The translations under genes were made by a program, and so were the position numbers. The notes beneath the pieces were generated by a model. The model did no database searches and was not told the DNA's origin. It was given only the letters and a program-made list of their open reading frames with translations. Positions 1 to 9,226 of a DNA stretch of 64,000 nucleotides are shown one piece after another. The stretch comes from Planctomycetota bacterium (GTDB lineage: Bacteria; Planctomycetota; Phycisphaerae; Phycisphaerales; UBA1924): contig JACTNA010000031.1 in the NCBI GenBank assembly GCA_014584315.1, positions 1 through 64,000 on the forward strand. Reading direction: 5' to 3'. Numbering within the stretch: the stretch's first letter is position 1; each line of letters opens with the position of its first letter.

Positions 1-993
<993 letters not shown>

Positions 994-3621
994 ATGCGTT
1001 TTCAGCGTGCGTCGTCGCAGCGTCGTCAGACCGGGTTGATTCGGCGGGCCGGCCGGGTGGCGGCCGCAGCACCGGCGTGCGAAGCCCTCGAACGGCGGGC
1101 GTTGCTCTCGTTCTCGTTCTCGGAGGCGACGACGATCGCCATCGGCGATCAGCCGCTGGCCATTGCGCTCGGCGACCTCAATGACGACGGCAGCCCCGAC
1201 CTGGTCGTGGGGCTTCGGGCGGGCATCGCGGTCCTGCTCAACGACGGCTCGGGCGCCTTCGGCAGCCCGACCATCTCGACGCACCCTTCCCCGATGTCGT
1301 CCGTCGCGATCGGCGATCTCAACGGCGATGGCATCCCGGACGTCGTGACCGCGAGCCTCGGCGCGACCGTGATCGGCAAGCGGATGTATGTGTACATCGG
1401 CCAGGGCGGCGGGGCGTTCGCCGAGGCGGTCGAGTACGACTCGGGGACGAGCGTCAGCAGCGTGGGGCTGGGCGACGTGAACGGGGACGGGTTCCTGGAC
1501 TTTGTCGGCACGAACCCCGGCTCGAACGTGCTCTCCGTGCTGTTGAACCAGGGCGACGGCACCTTCGGCGCGCGCCAGACAACGGCGACAGGCGCGAATC
1601 CGCAGTCGCTGGTGCTGATCGATCTCACGGGCGACGGCGTGCTCGACGCGGTCGCGCTGCCGTACGCGGACCTGGCGGTGGTCGTGCATGTCGGGGTGGG
1701 CGACGGCACGTTCGGCGAGGCCACGACGCTGGTCGAGACGCCGACAAACCCGCGGGCGGTGCGCGTCGCGGACTTCACCGGGGACGGCGTCCTCGACCTG
1801 CTGGTCGCGAGCGGGGACGACGCGGTGGGCCAGCTGACGCTCTATCCCGGGCTTGGCGGCCTGACGTACGCCGAGGGGATCGTGACCGCCCTGACCGTCC
1901 CTCCCCTGAACAACGGGCTGGCGATCGGCGACCTGAACCTGGACGGCCGTCCGGACGCGGTGCCGAACAACTCGGGCGGCGGGGCGGGCGAGGCGCGGCT
2001 GTTCGGCGTCGGGGGCGTGTTCGAAACACCGCTTCCGTTCGTCTCCGAGGGTTTCTCCAATACCGGGGTTGCGCTCGCGGATCTCGACGGCGACGGCGAC
2101 CTGGACCTCATCACGTCGCAGGGGCTGGACGGCACGGTCACGGTGTTCACGCTGCGGCGCGCACCGACCGTCGGCTCGCTCGTTTCGACCGGCGCGGTCC
2201 TGCCGGGGGGGGCGGGTTTCACGCTGACCGCGAACGACGTGAGCGACCCGGACGGCACGGTCGAGCGCGTCCGGTTCTACATCGATCTCAACGGCAACGG
2301 CACGGGCGACGAGGGCGAGTTGCTGTTCGTCGATTCAAACGGGGCGAACGGGTGGAGTTTCTCCGGGACGGTGACCGGGGACTATCCGCTCGGTCCGGTC
2401 TCGTTCCTGGCGATCGCGGAGGACAACGACGGCGTCTTCAGCATCCCGGCCGCGCTGCCCGTGACGATCGTCTACTCCACGCTCGCGGGGAGCAACGCGC
2501 GCATCACGGGCACGTCCGCGCCCGGGAACCTGCACGCGGTCGCGGGGCTGAACTTCACCGGGCTGCCGATCGTTTTCGAGCAGGTGTCCGATACGGGCTG
2601 GTCGGTCCGCGATCTCGTGGCGGCGACCGGCTCGCCCGTCCCGAACGGGGATCCCGTCGCGTGGACGGACCCGGCGGACGATCGCCTGTTCGTGATCGCT
2701 CCTTCGGCGGCGGGCCTCATCGCGTACTGGCGGCGCAACGACGGCACCTGGGCCTTCCAGAACCTCACCGAATCGGTCGAGGGCGCTCGCGGCATCGCGT
2801 CCGCCGTCACGGTCTTTGCCGACGTCTCGGGGCGCCTGCACGTCGCGGGCCTTGACGGGGACGGCGACCTCGTGCTCTATGTGCGCACCGGCACGGCCGA
2901 GGACGGCTCGGCGACCTGGTCGTTCGAGAACATCTCGGAAGCCCACCTGCGTGCCCGTGGGCAGGACACGCCGGCCTGGGTCGGGCCGATCATCAGTTAT
3001 GTCACGCGCTGGGACGGCCTGAACATCGCGGCCCTGGACGACGCGGGACGCATCCAGGTCGTCTGGACCTCGCCGGAACTCGGGCACTGGCGCACCGACG
3101 ACCTGAGCGCGATCACCGGCGCGCCGGCGCTCAGCGGCGGGCTGACGGCGTACCTCACGACCTGGGACGGGATCAACCTCGCCGGCCTGAGCGCATCGGG
3201 CAAGGTCACGGTGACGTGGTGGGTGCCGGCCTTCGAGGGCGATTGGGAGACGAGCAACCTGACCGACCTGTTCGGCGGGCCCACGCTCCAGGGCACGGGC
3301 CTCACGAGTTACGTCACGCCGTGGGGCGGCCTGAACGTCGCGGGCCTCGACACCAGCGGCGACCTGACCATCTACTGGTGGGTGCCCGAGTTCGCGAGCG
3401 ATCCCGAGACGGACGTCTGGGTCATCAGCAACCTCAGCGACGGCTTCGAAGAGGGCACGCCCAACCCGGCGGGCCAGATCACGAGCCACGCTTCGGCGGC
3501 GGGCACGCTCAACCTGTTCGGCGCGGCCGCGGGAGGCGAAATCCTGCGGTTCTTCTGGAACCCGGGCGACGGCGGGGACTGGTCGGCGCAGGATCTCTCG
3601 ACGACGGCCGGACGGCTTTGA
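994..3621 (+). CDS. exported FG-GAP/VCBS repeat surface protein with LEPR-xLL-like motif
   Basis: Predicted 875-residue surface protein. ATG 994 is preferred over GTG 880 because AGGAG stands 7 bases upstream and the residues before it look non-coding. The N-terminus is Arg-rich and then has EALERRALLS at 30-39, a variant of the LEPR-xLL motif found near the start of large planctomycete surface proteins. Seven FG-GAP/VCBS repeats follow (GDLNDDGSPD, GDLNGDGIPD, GDVNGDGFLD, IDLTGDGVLD, ADFTGDGVLD, GDLNLDGRPD, ADLDGDGDLD). Each carries a DxxxDG calcium loop, and seven repeats fit a seven-bladed propeller. An Ig/cadherin-like segment follows. The C-terminal third repeats a module of about 52 residues (WDGLNIAALD, WDGINLAGLS, WGGLNVAGLD). 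A role in adhesion or ligand binding is inferred; no enzyme motif is visible. Confidence 0.85.
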   Translation: MRFQRASSQRRQTGLIRRAGRVAAAAPACEALERRALLSFSFSEATTIAIGDQPLAIALGDLNDDGSPDLVVGLRAGIAVLLNDGSGAFGSPTISTHPSPMSSVAIGDLNGDGIPDVVTASLGATVIGKRMYVYIGQGGGAFAEAVEYDSGTSVSSVGLGDVNGDGFLDFVGTNPGSNVLSVLLNQGDGTFGARQTTATGANPQSLVLIDLTGDGVLDAVALPYADLAVVVHVGVGDGTFGEATTLVETPTNPRAVRVADFTGDGVLDLLVASGDDAVGQLTLYPGLGGLTYAEGIVTALTVPPLNNGLAIGDLNLDGRPDAVPNNSGGGAGEARLFGVGGVFETPLPFVSEGFSNTGVALADLDGDGDLDLITSQGLDGTVTVFTLRRAPTVGSLVSTGAVLPGGAGFTLTANDVSDPDGTVERVRFYIDLNGNGTGDEGELLFVDSNGANGWSFSGTVTGDYPLGPVSFLAIAEDNDGVFSIPAALPVTIVYSTLAGSNARITGTSAPGNLHAVAGLNFTGLPIVFEQVSDTGWSVRDLVAATGSPVPNGDPVAWTDPADDRLFVIAPSAAGLIAYWRRNDGTWAFQNLTESVEGARGIASAVTVFADVSGRLHVAGLDGDGDLVLYVRTGTAEDGSATWSFENISEAHLRARGQDTPAWVGPIISYVTRWDGLNIAALDDAGRIQVVWTSPELGHWRTDDLSAITGAPALSGGLTAYLTTWDGINLAGLSASGKVTVTWWVPAFEGDWETSNLTDLFGGPTLQGTGLTSYVTPWGGLNVAGLDTSGDLTIYWWVPEFASDPETDVWVISNLSDGFEEGTPNPAGQITSHASAAGTLNLFGAAAGGEILRFFWNPGDGGDWSAQDLSTTAGRL

Positions 3622-3646
3622 AGTCGTGGGTCGGCGGCACTAGAGT
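3618..3646 (+). promoter_or_regulatory. sigma-70-type promoter candidate
   Basis: TTGAAG (3618-3623), a 17-base spacer and TAGAGT (3641-3646) make a well-spaced promoter overlapping the stop of the surface protein gene. It could drive tRNA-Gln, about 290 bases downstream, or an unrecognised RNA in between. Confidence 0.45.
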
Positions 3647-3939
3647 TGTTGGTTCCGTGGGAGCCGGGCGTGACGGAGGGCCGTGTGAGCGGTCCGAGGC
3701 GCGTCCAGGGGCCTTCCGACCGGGCGTTGCGTCCGGCGCGGCATAGGTGGGTCCCGCTCCAAGCCTTCGCTGCCCGTCGGGCGAGCGGGGGTGATGTGCC
3801 GCGGCCGCTGTCTTGTGTCCGGCGTGCGACGCCGGGGACCGCGGACCGCGTGAGGTCCGTGATCCAGGCCCGTCCGGGCCGACGAGGCAGGAGGTCCGCG
3901 TCGTTCGCCGACGGCACCGCCCGCGTCCGAAGCACGCGA
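3647..3939 (+). other. GC-rich intergenic region upstream of tRNA-Gln
   Basis: I found no coding sequence that makes sense here. It contains GC-rich inverted repeats, including GTCCGGCGT/ACGCCGGGGAC near 3820-3842, and lies directly downstream of a promoter candidate. I looked for SRP RNA, RNase P RNA and tmRNA signatures and saw none. It is either an unusually long tRNA leader or an unidentified small RNA. Confidence 0.35.
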
Positions 3940-4010
3940 TACCCGGTGGTGTAACGGTAGCACAGCAGATTTTGGTTCTGCTTGTCCAGGTTCGAATCCT
4001 GGCCGGGTAG
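3940..4010 (+). tRNA. tRNA-Gln (anticodon TTG)
   Basis: The acceptor stem TACCCGG (3940-3946) pairs with CCGGGTA (4003-4009), with G4010 as discriminator. The anticodon stem GCAGA/TCTGC (3965-3969/3977-3981) encloses the loop TTTTGGT, with TTG at 3972-3974. The T arm has the usual GGTTCGAATCC. CCA is not encoded. It stands alone, upstream of the glmU-like gene. Confidence 0.96.
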
Positions 4011-4103
4011 TTTGCCCTTCGGGGCGGCCACGCCGGTGTGGCGGTGCGATCGGTCGAACGGGTCGGAGCGATGGGCGTCGAGAAGGGCACAACAGGCGCG
4101 GCG

Positions 4104-4877
4104 ATGCCGGTGGCCGTGGTGCTGGCCGCGGGGCAGGGGGTGCGCATGCGCTCGGACCTGCCGAAGGTCGTGCATCCGGTCGGCGGGCGTGCGATGGTGT
4201 GCGCGGTGGTGGACGCGTGCCTCGAAGCGGGGTGCGAGCGTGTGATCGTGGTGGTGGGGTATCGGCAGGAGGCGGTGCGCGACGCGCTGTCGGCGTACGG
4301 GCCGGAGGTGTGTTTCGCGGTGCAGGCGGAGCAGTTGGGGACGGGACACGCGGTGCTGAGCGCGCGGCGCGAGTTGGAGGGGCTGGCGGCGGGGACGCCG
4401 GTCTTCGTGCTGTGCGGCGACGGGCCGTTGATCCGGGGCGAGACGCTGCGGACGCTGCTGGCGCGGCACCGATCGAGCGGGGCGTCGGCGACGCTGGCGA
4501 CGGCGGTGCTGGACGATCCGGCTGGGTACGGGCGTGTGGTGCGAGACGACGCCGGGGGGTTTCGCGAGATCGTGGAGGAGAAGGCGGCGACGCCTGAGCA
4601 GCGCGCGATCCGCGAGGTGAACCCGAGTTACTACTGCTTCGAGGCGGGCGCGCTGCTGCGGGCACTCGACCGCGTGCGCCGGAATCCGGCGAGCGGGGAG
4701 TACTACGTGACGGACGTGCCGGCGCTGTTGCTGGCCGAGGGGGCGCGGGTGGAGGTGATCGACGCGGTTCCGGCGGAGGACGTGCTGAGCATCAACACGC
4801 CGGAGCAGTTGGCGGAGGTGGACCGGGTGTTCCGGTCGCGGGCGGGATCGCGGGCGGGCGCGGGGAGGGGGGCGTGA
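4104..4877 (+). CDS. glmU: UDP-GlcNAc pyrophosphorylase, GlmU uridylyltransferase domain only
   Basis: Nucleotidyltransferase that would form UDP-GlcNAc from GlcNAc-1-phosphate and UTP for peptidoglycan and LPS. The signature AVVLAAGQGVRM with the PKVVHPVGG block opens the protein; EQLGTGHAV, the metal-binding CGDGPLI and the NPSYYCFE segment follow as in GlmU. It stops at about 257 residues, so the C-terminal left-handed beta-helix acetyltransferase half is absent. GlcN-1-P acetylation must then be done by another protein, or substrate use differs. Upstream in-frame starts at 4071 and 4038 exist; 4104 places the AAG loop at the usual distance. It overlaps prs by TGATG. The order glmU-prs-rplY-pth matches Firmicutes. 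Confidence 0.85.
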   Translation: MPVAVVLAAGQGVRMRSDLPKVVHPVGGRAMVCAVVDACLEAGCERVIVVVGYRQEAVRDALSAYGPEVCFAVQAEQLGTGHAVLSARRELEGLAAGTPVFVLCGDGPLIRGETLRTLLARHRSSGASATLATAVLDDPAGYGRVVRDDAGGFREIVEEKAATPEQRAIREVNPSYYCFEAGALLRALDRVRRNPASGEYYVTDVPALLLAEGARVEVIDAVPAEDVLSINTPEQLAEVDRVFRSRAGSRAGAGRGA

Positions 4878-5869
4878 TGGCGCAGCCGGGGTTCAACGGC
4901 AACGACGGGCTGAAGATCTTCGCGGGTCGCCACAGCCGTGCGCTCACCGAGCGTCTGTGCGAGCACATCGGCATCCCGATCGGCGAGGCGCGCACGCTCG
5001 AGTTTCCGGACGGGGAACTGCTGGTCCGTCTGGAGGAGGACGTGCGCGGGCGTGATTGCTACGTCGTCATCTCGACGTGCAGCCCGGTGAACGAGAATCT
5101 GGTCGAACTGCTGATCTTCATCGACTGCCTCAAACGCGCCAGCGCGCGTCGCGTGACGATCGTGACGCCCTACTTCGGGTACGCGAGGCAGGACCGCAAG
5201 GACAAGGGGCGTGTGCCGATCACGGCCAAACTCGTGGCGAACCTGATCACCGCGGCGCGGGCGGACCGCGTGCTGGCGATCGACCTGCACGCGGCCCAGA
5301 TCCAGGGGTTCTTCGACCTGCCGTTCGATCACCTGTCGGCGACGCCGGTCTTCCACCGCTACTTCACGTCGATCCGCGACGAGCTGGGCGATCTGTGCCT
5401 CGTCAGCCCGGACGTCGGGAACGTCAAGGTCGCGGAGGGCTTCGCGAACATGCTGGGGGGCGACCTGGCGATCATCAACAAGCGGCGCATCAGCGGGTCG
5501 GCGGTGGTGACCGAGCACATCATCGGCACCGTGAAGGACAAGACGGTGCTGATGTTCGACGACATGATTTCGACCGCGGGCACGGTCACCGAGGCGGCAC
5601 GCCTCGTCATGGACCACGGGGCGCGGGACGTGATCGCGGCGGCGACGCACCCGGTGCTCTGCGGGAGCGCGATGGAGCGGCTCGCCGGGTCGCCGATCTC
5701 GCGGCTCGTGGTGACCAACACGATCCCTCTCGGCGAGCGGGCCGCCCCGATCCGCGACCGGCTCGTCGAGTTGTGCGTGGGCGGCCTGCTGGGCGAGGCC
5801 ATCCACCGCATCCACAACAACCAATCGGTGTCGGCCCTGTTCGGGCCGGCGGCGGGCGTCAAGCGATGA
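4877..5869 (+). CDS. prs: ribose-phosphate pyrophosphokinase
   Basis: Makes PRPP from ribose-5-phosphate and ATP for purine, pyrimidine, His, Trp and NAD synthesis. All class I hallmarks are present in about 330 residues: GYARQDRKDKGR at 101-112 (ATP and flexible-loop region), DLHAAQIQGFFD at 136-147, KRRISGS from 202, and the PRPP-binding loop DDMISTAGT at 228-236. ATG 4877 overlaps the glmU stop; GTG 4874 is possible. The tight coupling with glmU suggests one transcript that continues to rplY. Confidence 0.97.
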   Translation: MAQPGFNGNDGLKIFAGRHSRALTERLCEHIGIPIGEARTLEFPDGELLVRLEEDVRGRDCYVVISTCSPVNENLVELLIFIDCLKRASARRVTIVTPYFGYARQDRKDKGRVPITAKLVANLITAARADRVLAIDLHAAQIQGFFDLPFDHLSATPVFHRYFTSIRDELGDLCLVSPDVGNVKVAEGFANMLGGDLAIINKRRISGSAVVTEHIIGTVKDKTVLMFDDMISTAGTVTEAARLVMDHGARDVIAAATHPVLCGSAMERLAGSPISRLVVTNTIPLGERAAPIRDRLVELCVGGLLGEAIHRIHNNQSVSALFGPAAGVKR

Positions 5870-5931
5870 GCGGCCCGCACGGAGACGCAACGAGTTCCGA
5901 CCGCTGATCGGTCGGCGAAGGAAGCACAGCC

Positions 5932-6579
5932 ATGCACGAGAACGCAACGATCCTGCACGCATCGACCCGCGACCGGGTCGGCTCCCGCTACGCCCGCCGG
6001 CTCCGCCAGGGCGGCCGCCTTCCCGCGGTGCTCTACGGGCACGGGGAGGCGCCGGCCTCGGTGCACCTGGACGCCAAGGACGCCCTCCTCCACCTGCACA
6101 AGGGCGAGAAGGTCTTCCAGATCGCCATCGACGGCGGGGCGCCGCAGGTCGCCCTGCTGAAGGAAGTGCAGTACGACTACCTCGGCTCGAACATCGTGCA
6201 CGCCGACTTCGCGCGGGTGTCGCTGACGGACCGCGTGGAGACGCGCGTGCCGCTGCACCTGATCGGCGATGCGGTGGGGCTGAAGACGGCGGGGGCGATC
6301 CTGATGCACCCGACCACGGAACTCGAGATCGAGTGCGCGGTCTCGGACATCCCCGAGTTCCTCGAGCTGGACATCTCCGCGCTGGAGGCGGGCCACTCGA
6401 TGTCGGCGGGGGACGTCCCGCTCGCGCCGGGCATGACGCTGGCGACCGATCCGCACGCGGTCGTCGCGCAGATCGTGGTGCAGGTGGAGGAGAAGGTGGC
6501 GGAGGCGGCCGCGCCGGAAGCGCCGACAGCGCCGGAAGTCATCACCGAGAAGAAGCGCGAGGAGGAGCAGGAGGACTGA
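5932..6579 (+). CDS. rplY: 50S ribosomal protein L25/CTC
   Basis: Binds 5S rRNA in the large subunit. 215 residues: an L25 beta-barrel domain (about 5-95; LPAVLYGHGEAP and VQYDYLGSNIVHADF are typical), a TL5/CTC second domain to about 187, and a Glu/Ala-rich acidic tail. This is the long CTC form, not the 95-residue E. coli form. GGAAG precedes ATG 5932. It sits between prs and pth, as in Bacillus. Confidence 0.96.
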   Translation: MHENATILHASTRDRVGSRYARRLRQGGRLPAVLYGHGEAPASVHLDAKDALLHLHKGEKVFQIAIDGGAPQVALLKEVQYDYLGSNIVHADFARVSLTDRVETRVPLHLIGDAVGLKTAGAILMHPTTELEIECAVSDIPEFLELDISALEAGHSMSAGDVPLAPGMTLATDPHAVVAQIVVQVEEKVAEAAAPEAPTAPEVITEKKREEEQED

Positions 6580-6601
6580 TCCCCCCGCTGGATCGCCGAG
6601 C

Positions 6602-7246
6602 ATGAAGATGATCGTCGGACTGGGCAACCCTGGGCAGCGCTACGAGCGGACGCGGCACAACGCGGGCGCGGCGGTCGTGGACCGTCTCGTCCGCCGGCAC
6701 GCGCCGGGCGAGCCGGTGCGATCGCGCTTCAACGCCGACTGCGTCGAGGCGGTCGTGCGGGGCGAGCGGTGCCTGCTGATGAAGCCCGTGACCTACATGA
6801 ATCGCTCGGGGATCGCGGTCTCCGAGGCGGTGCGGTTCTACAAACTCGACCCGGCCAGGGACGTGCTGGTCGTGACCGACGACGTGGCGCTCCCGCCGGG
6901 CGCGATCCGCCTTCGCGCGTTCGGCGGGGCGGGCGGGCACAACGGGCTGTCCGACATCACGCAGCGGCTGGGCACGGACGGCTATGCGCGCTGCCGGATC
7001 GGGATCGGGGCCTCGCCGCCCCTGATGGACCAGGCCGACTACGTGCTCGGGAGGTTCACCGAGGACGAGATGGCGGTCGTCTCGCCCGCGCTGGATCGCG
7101 CGGCGGACGCGGCGGAGACGTTCGCGGCCGAGGGGATCGAGGCCGCCATGAACAGGTTCAACGTGCGGGCCGAGCCGCGTGGGCGCGGCCCGGATTCGAA
7201 GCAGGACGAGCAAGACCCGATCGACCCCGGCTGGACCGGCGGGTGA
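6602..7246 (+). CDS. pth: peptidyl-tRNA hydrolase
   Basis: Cytosolic esterase that frees tRNA from peptidyl-tRNA dropped by ribosomes. The catalytic residues are at near-canonical positions: N9, H19 (RTRHNAG), N67 (VTYMNRSG), D93 (VTDDVALPPG) and N114 (GGAGGHNGL). 214 residues; the last 25 or so are a poorly conserved charged tail. It starts 22 bases after rplY and continues the glmU-prs-rplY-pth order. Confidence 0.97.
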   Translation: MKMIVGLGNPGQRYERTRHNAGAAVVDRLVRRHAPGEPVRSRFNADCVEAVVRGERCLLMKPVTYMNRSGIAVSEAVRFYKLDPARDVLVVTDDVALPPGAIRLRAFGGAGGHNGLSDITQRLGTDGYARCRIGIGASPPLMDQADYVLGRFTEDEMAVVSPALDRAADAAETFAAEGIEAAMNRFNVRAEPRGRGPDSKQDEQDPIDPGWTGG

Positions 7247-7304
7247 TCGGCGGGAACACGGGACCGGGCGGGCCGCGTCGCGGCCGCGGAAAGGAAGCAG
7301 AACG

Positions 7305-7814
7305 ATGGCAGAGCAGGTGATGCATCAGTACGAGGGGATGTTCCTCATCAGCCAGTCCGAGGCGGTGGACCTCGGCGGCGTCGTGTCGCACATCGAGGAG
7401 ATCCTCGGGCGTGCGCACGCGCGCATCGTGGCGATGAAGAAGTGGGACGAGCGCCGGCTGGCGTACGAGATCAACAAGCAGAAGCGGGGCGTGTACCTGC
7501 TGGTCTACTTCATCGCTCCGGGGGCGTCGATCGCCCAGATCGAACGCGACTGCAACCTCTCGGAGCGCCTGCTGCGGGTGCTGCTCACGAAGGCCGACCA
7601 CCTGACGGAGGAGGAGATGCTCGCGGCGGACGCCCGCGAAGAGCTGAAGGTGGAAGCGAGGCTGCGGGCCGAGCGAGCCGCCGAGCGCGATGCCAGGGAG
7701 GGGGCAGGGGCGACCCTCGGTCGGCCTGAGGAAGAGGCCGAGGCGGGCGAGCAGCCCGAGGCCGAGGGCGGCGAGACCGCCACCGCGACCGCCGACGAGG
7801 ATGAGGAGAACTGA
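7305..7814 (+). CDS. rpsF: 30S ribosomal protein S6
   Basis: Small-subunit protein that normally pairs with S18. The S6 fold covers roughly residues 5-100 (YEGMFLISQSEAVD, VAMKKWDERRLAYEINKQKRG, CNLSERLLRVLL). A long Glu/Ala-rich acidic tail brings it to 169 residues, much longer than the usual core but similar in spirit to the Glu tail of E. coli S6. ATG 7305 has AAGGAAG upstream; the in-frame extension to 7179 overlaps pth and is not protein-like. Confidence 0.95.
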   Translation: MAEQVMHQYEGMFLISQSEAVDLGGVVSHIEEILGRAHARIVAMKKWDERRLAYEINKQKRGVYLLVYFIAPGASIAQIERDCNLSERLLRVLLTKADHLTEEEMLAADAREELKVEARLRAERAAERDAREGAGATLGRPEEEAEAGEQPEAEGGETATATADEDEEN

Positions 7815-7904
7815 TCGTCGTCCCGCCGGGTCGGACCGCGTGCAGGTTCGGGTTCTGCTAGACTCCTCCGGGCGGGGAGACCGCCCCCAGACAAGGAGGC
7901 CTCG

Positions 7905-8357
7905 ATGGCCGGGAACTTCAACAAGGTGCTGCTGATGGGGAACCTGACGCGGGATCCTGAACTTCGGCATACGAGCAGTAACACGCCCGTTGCGAAGTTC
8001 GGACTCGCCGTCAACCGACGGTACGGCGTCGGAGACGGTTCGAACCGCGAGATGCGCGAAGAGGTGACGTTCGTGGACTGCGAGGCGTGGGGTCGGACTG
8101 CGGAGACGATCAGTCAGTACCTCCGCAAGGGCAGGCCGATCTTCGTCGAGGGCAGGCTGAGGCTGGACCAGTGGGAGGACAAGAACGACGGCTCGAAGCG
8201 GTCGCGGCTTCTGGTCGTGGTCGAGAACTTCCAGTTCGTGGACAGCAAGTCGGACGGCGAGAGCGGCGAGGGTCGGCCGGTCGGCGCGGGCGCGGGGCGG
8301 CGCGGCGCGCCGCAGCACGCGGACGAGCCGCCGCCGGACGACGACATCCCGTTCTGA
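7905..8357 (+). CDS. ssb: single-stranded DNA-binding protein
   Basis: Coats ssDNA in replication and repair. 150 residues: an OB-fold domain of about 112 residues (NKVLLMGNLTRDPELR, FVDCEAWGRTAE, VEGRLRLDQWEDK), a Gly/Ala linker, and the conserved acidic C-terminal tip DDDIPF that recruits partner proteins. A strong AAGGAGG precedes ATG 7905. A -10-like TAGACT at 7859-7864 suggests its own promoter besides read-through from rpsF. Confidence 0.97.
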   Translation: MAGNFNKVLLMGNLTRDPELRHTSSNTPVAKFGLAVNRRYGVGDGSNREMREEVTFVDCEAWGRTAETISQYLRKGRPIFVEGRLRLDQWEDKNDGSKRSRLLVVVENFQFVDSKSDGESGEGRPVGAGAGRRGAPQHADEPPPDDDIPF

Positions 8358-8511
8358 GTCAGAAGACCGAAGAGGCGGAAGGCCGAGAGGGGATGCGGAC
8401 GAGGACAAGTGACGCGGCGGGCGTTCCGTCGCGTGGCGTTGGGGCCGGGCTGAACGGCTCCTCAACTTCCCGTGCCGCGTGGCGCGGGCGAGGACAGCGA
8501 AAGGGACGACG

Positions 8512-9129
8512 ATGGCGAGCAAGAGCGTGCAGTTGCTGTTGACGGAGAACGTGGACAACCTCGGGATCGTGGGGGACGTGGTGTCGGTGCGGGTTGGGTA
8601 CGCGAGGAACTACCTGCTGCCGATGGGGATGGCGACGGAGCCGTCGGAGGAGCGTCTGGCCGCGCTGGCGGCGAAGCGCGCCGAGGCGGAGAAGCAGTTG
8701 GCCGAACTGCGCAAGCAGCGTGAGGGAATCATCGGCCGGCTGGCGGGCGTGGAGATCACGCTGGAGCGTTCGTGCAACGACCAGGGCATCCTGTACGGTG
8801 CGGTGACGCAGCAGGACATCGCCACCGCGCTGACGGGGCTTGGGTATCCGGTCAAGCCGCGCGAGGTGCGGCTGCCGCAGACGATCAAGCGGGTGGACAC
8901 CTACGACGTTCACATCAAGTTCGATTCGGACCTGGAGGCGGACGTGAAGGTGTGGGTCGTGGCGGACCGCAAGATCGAGGAAGACCAGCGCGAGGAGATG
9001 GAGTTCGACAACGAAGGGAACCTGATCGAGAAGCGGCCGGACAAGCAGAAGGGCGACAAGGCCGCGGTCGGCGCGGGGGAGGGCGACGAGCGCCCGGCGC
9101 GCCGCCGGTCTCGCCGCGACGAGGCGTAG
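8512..9129 (+). CDS. rplI: 50S ribosomal protein L9
   Basis: Large-subunit protein near the L1 stalk base. The N-domain VQLLLTENVDNLGIVGDVV and VRVGYARNYLLPMGMA (about 4-50) is diagnostic. A Glu/Lys/Arg connecting helix, the C-domain (GVEITLERSCNDQGILYGAVT) and a charged tail of about 40 residues follow. 205 residues from ATG 8512, with an AAAGGGA site; GTG 8479 is less likely. The usual rpsF-ssb-rpsR-rplI order lacks rpsR here: the 154 bases before this gene contain no S18 reading frame. Confidence 0.96.
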   Translation: MASKSVQLLLTENVDNLGIVGDVVSVRVGYARNYLLPMGMATEPSEERLAALAAKRAEAEKQLAELRKQREGIIGRLAGVEITLERSCNDQGILYGAVTQQDIATALTGLGYPVKPREVRLPQTIKRVDTYDVHIKFDSDLEADVKVWVVADRKIEEDQREEMEFDNEGNLIEKRPDKQKGDKAAVGAGEGDERPARRRSRRDEA

Positions 9130-9157
9130 GCCGCTCCAACGACGCCGCGAAAGAACA

Positions 9158-9190
9158 GGCCCCCGTGCGCGAGCGCGGGGGCCGTTCGTT
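9158..9190 (+). terminator. terminator candidate after rplI
   Basis: GGCCCCCG (9158-9165) pairs with CGGGGGCC (9176-9183) and is followed by a T-rich GTTCGTTGTG. It lies between the converging rplI and CvpA-like genes and could serve the plus-strand operon. Confidence 0.55.
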
Positions 9191-9226
9191 GTGTGCTTCG
9201 GGACGGGGAGGTGCGCGTCTCTCCGC

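Noticed and set aside
3647..3939. SRP RNA, RNase P RNA or 6S RNA
   Set aside because: None of the conserved sequence blocks of these RNAs was found.
3372..4665. Long open frames on the minus strand (365 and 341 residues) opposite the surface protein, tRNA-Gln and glmU
   Set aside because: They run antisense through a tRNA and real genes, with Arg/Pro-rich composition typical of high-GC shadow frames.
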